Below, piece after piece: positions 14,087-15,529 of a stretch of DNA of 15,529 bases. The translations under genes and the position numbers were made by a program. Source of the DNA: JACDDK01 sp035689095 (GTDB lineage Bacteria; Actinomycetota; Rubrobacteria; Rubrobacterales; Rubrobacteraceae); NCBI GenBank assembly GCA_035689095.1, contig DASSMB010000163.1:1-15529 (forward strand), given 5' to 3'. Each line of letters begins with the position of its first letter. Position 1 is the first letter of the stretch. The notes below the pieces were generated by a model. That model saw nothing but the letters and a program-made list of their open reading frames with translations. It had not been told where the DNA came from and searched no databases.

Positions 14087-15529
14087 CCCGCAGCCGCCGA
14101 AGGTCCAGAAGGCCGCCGGCGCCCGCCGGCGGCTCGGGCCGCGCGAGCTGGTCATCTGCTGCGCCGTCGTCTACGCGGTGCTCATCTCCGGGCTCTCGAT
14201 GTACAAGCACGAGACCTACGCCTCCTCGCGCTTTGACCTGGGGAATATGGATCAGGCGGTGTGGAACTCCGCGCACGGGCGCATCCTGGAGGCGACGGAC
14301 GAGTACGGCGAGATAACATCCCGTCTCAAGAACCACACCGACTTCCTGCTGCTAGCCTTCGTCCCGCTCTACTGGATCTCGCCGAGCCCGCACTGGCTGC
14401 TCGTCACCCAGGCGGTGGTCGTCGGCATCGGTGCGGTGCCCCTGTATTGGCTGGCGCGCCGGTTCCTCGGGTACGAGCTGCCCGCAGCCCTCCTCGCCGT
14501 CGCGTACCTCTTCAACCCCGGTCTCCAGTCGGCAAACCTCTTCGACTTCCACGCCCAGATGATGGCCGGCACGTTCCTGCTCTTCGCCTTCCACTACCTG
14601 CTGGAGCGCCGCCTGCTGCCGTTCCTGGCTTTCGCGACGCTGGCCGCGCTCACCAAAGAGGGGATCGTCCTGATCGTCGGCATGATGGGCCTCTACGTCC
14701 TGCTGGTAGAGCGGCGCCCGCGGTGGGGGATACCCGTATTCCTGGCGAGCGCCGGCTACTTCCTGCTGACGATGCTCGTGATCATCCCGTTCTTCAACAC
14801 CGGCGGCGCGAGCGAGCTGGTCGAGGGACGTTACGCGGCGTTTGGCGGCTCCCTCGGCGGCGTCGTCAGGACCACCCTGGCCGAGCCGATCTTCACTATC
14901 TCCTACGTCCTCTCGCAGCAGAAGGCCCTCTATCTGACCTACCTCACCGGCATGACCTGGTTCTTCGGGCTCTTCTCCCCGACGACGCTCGTGCTCCCCC
15001 TGCCGGACCTCGCCGTCAACCTGCTCTCCGACCGGCCCCAGATGGTCAACATCCGCTACCATTACTCGGCCACGATCATGCCGTTCACCTACGTCGCGGC
15101 GGCGGCGGGCCTCGCCAACGTGCTGTACTTCTTCCGGCGGGCCGCGAACTGGCGCCGTCCGTTCTCGTGGCTTGGCCGGCTGGCGAGGAGAGAGGTCTCG
15201 TCCGAGCGCACGGCCGTCGTCCTCACGGCGGGGATGCTGCTATTCGCCGCGCAGATGGACTACGACTACGGTCCGTTGCCCGTGTTTCACTCTCCCGGCA
15301 ACTTCGCCTCCGTCATCAAGCCCGCGCCGGAGGAGCACCTGCGCGCCCTCGACGAGGCCGTAGCCATGATCCCGGACGGCGCGAAAGTCTCCGCGAGCAA
15401 TCAGATAGGACCGCACCTCTCCTACCGGCGCTACCTCTACCTCTTCCCGGACCTGGGGGACGCCCGGTACGTGATCCTGGACGAGACCGAACCGGGCTAC
15501 GATACCTATATCAACCCGGTCCTCAACCT
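14073..15529 (+). CDS. DUF2079 polytopic membrane protein (partial, runs off right edge)
   Basis: An open frame from TTG 14073 reads about 485 codons to the window edge without a stop. After a basic N-terminus come about 10 hydrophobic segments (about 25-43, 88-127, 136-147, 160-212, 219-241, 296-320, 330-354, 380-394). The DUF2079 signature is clear: FDLGNMDQAVWNSAHGR (54-70), NHTDFLLLAFVPLYW (87-101), NLFDFHAQMMAG (155-166), LTKEGIVLIVGMMGLY (193-208). The early Asp-containing first loop resembles GT-C glycosyltransferases that use lipid-linked sugars, so an envelope glycosylation role is possible; that is inference. GGAG lies 5 nt before the TTG, which overlaps the preceding gene by 14 bp and suggests coupled translation. 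The hydrophilic tail (from 395) includes YLYLFPDLGDARYVILDE. Confidence 0.9.
   Translation, partial: MKTRSPQPPKVQKAAGARRRLGPRELVICCAVVYAVLISGLSMYKHETYASSRFDLGNMDQAVWNSAHGRILEATDEYGEITSRLKNHTDFLLLAFVPLYWISPSPHWLLVTQAVVVGIGAVPLYWLARRFLGYELPAALLAVAYLFNPGLQSANLFDFHAQMMAGTFLLFAFHYLLERRLLPFLAFATLAALTKEGIVLIVGMMGLYVLLVERRPRWGIPVFLASAGYFLLTMLVIIPFFNTGGASELVEGRYAAFGGSLGGVVRTTLAEPIFTISYVLSQQKALYLTYLTGMTWFFGLFSPTTLVLPLPDLAVNLLSDRPQMVNIRYHYSATIMPFTYVAAAAGLANVLYFFRRAANWRRPFSWLGRLARREVSSERTAVVLTAGMLLFAAQMDYDYGPLPVFHSPGNFASVIKPAPEEHLRALDEAVAMIPDGAKVSASNQIGPHLSYRRYLYLFPDLGDARYVILDETEPGYDTYINPVLN

Overview
The window is 15.5 kb of GC-rich bacterial DNA. Strong Shine-Dalgarno sites, tightly packed genes and protein families common in Actinobacteria (copper amine oxidase, HutC-type GntR regulator, PuuA-like glutamine synthetase, DUF2079 membrane protein, actinobacterial-type IS30 and IS3 elements) suggest a high-GC actinobacterium, perhaps Rubrobacter-like. 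That placement is an impression from protein style, not a search.

Region A (1-341): the left edge cuts a Phd/YefM-type antitoxin gene on the minus strand. A short direct repeat lies just upstream of its start.

Region B (342-6462) is an intact amine or polyamine utilisation locus. An APC-family permease and a copper/topaquinone amine oxidase form a minus-strand pair. A HutC-type GntR regulator is transcribed divergently from them, and a gamma-glutamylpolyamine-synthetase-like glutamine synthetase lies beyond it. The 161-bp permease/GntR gap is AT-rich and holds a perfect 30-bp palindrome. Its central TTGCAA can serve as the -35 box of promoters in both directions (N17 to TATAGT on the minus strand, N18 to CATAAT on the plus strand), so a repressor bound there would be expected to shut both. 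The reading is amine import, then oxidative deamination in one branch and gamma-glutamylation in the other, under one amine-sensing regulator.

Region C (about 6637-9760) is a graveyard of broken genes. It holds the C-terminus of a serine recombinase, a BadF-type amino-sugar kinase with two compensating frameshifts, the C-terminal half of a SIS-domain sugar isomerase/deaminase, the start of an IS30 transposase with a nonsense codon, the 3' end of an IS3 orfB with its terminal repeat, and an N-terminally truncated IS630 transposase frameshifted by an exact 11-bp tandem duplication. SIS plus kinase was probably an amino-sugar operon destroyed by nested insertions and deletion.

Region D (9856-15529) is intact again: a class I PLP aminotransferase on the minus strand, then a plus-strand run of a Cof-type HAD phosphatase, a divergent Fpg/Nei-family DNA glycosylase (8-bp overlap), a membrane-anchored beta-propeller-like protein, and a DUF2079 polytopic membrane protein that starts at TTG inside the preceding gene and runs off the right edge.
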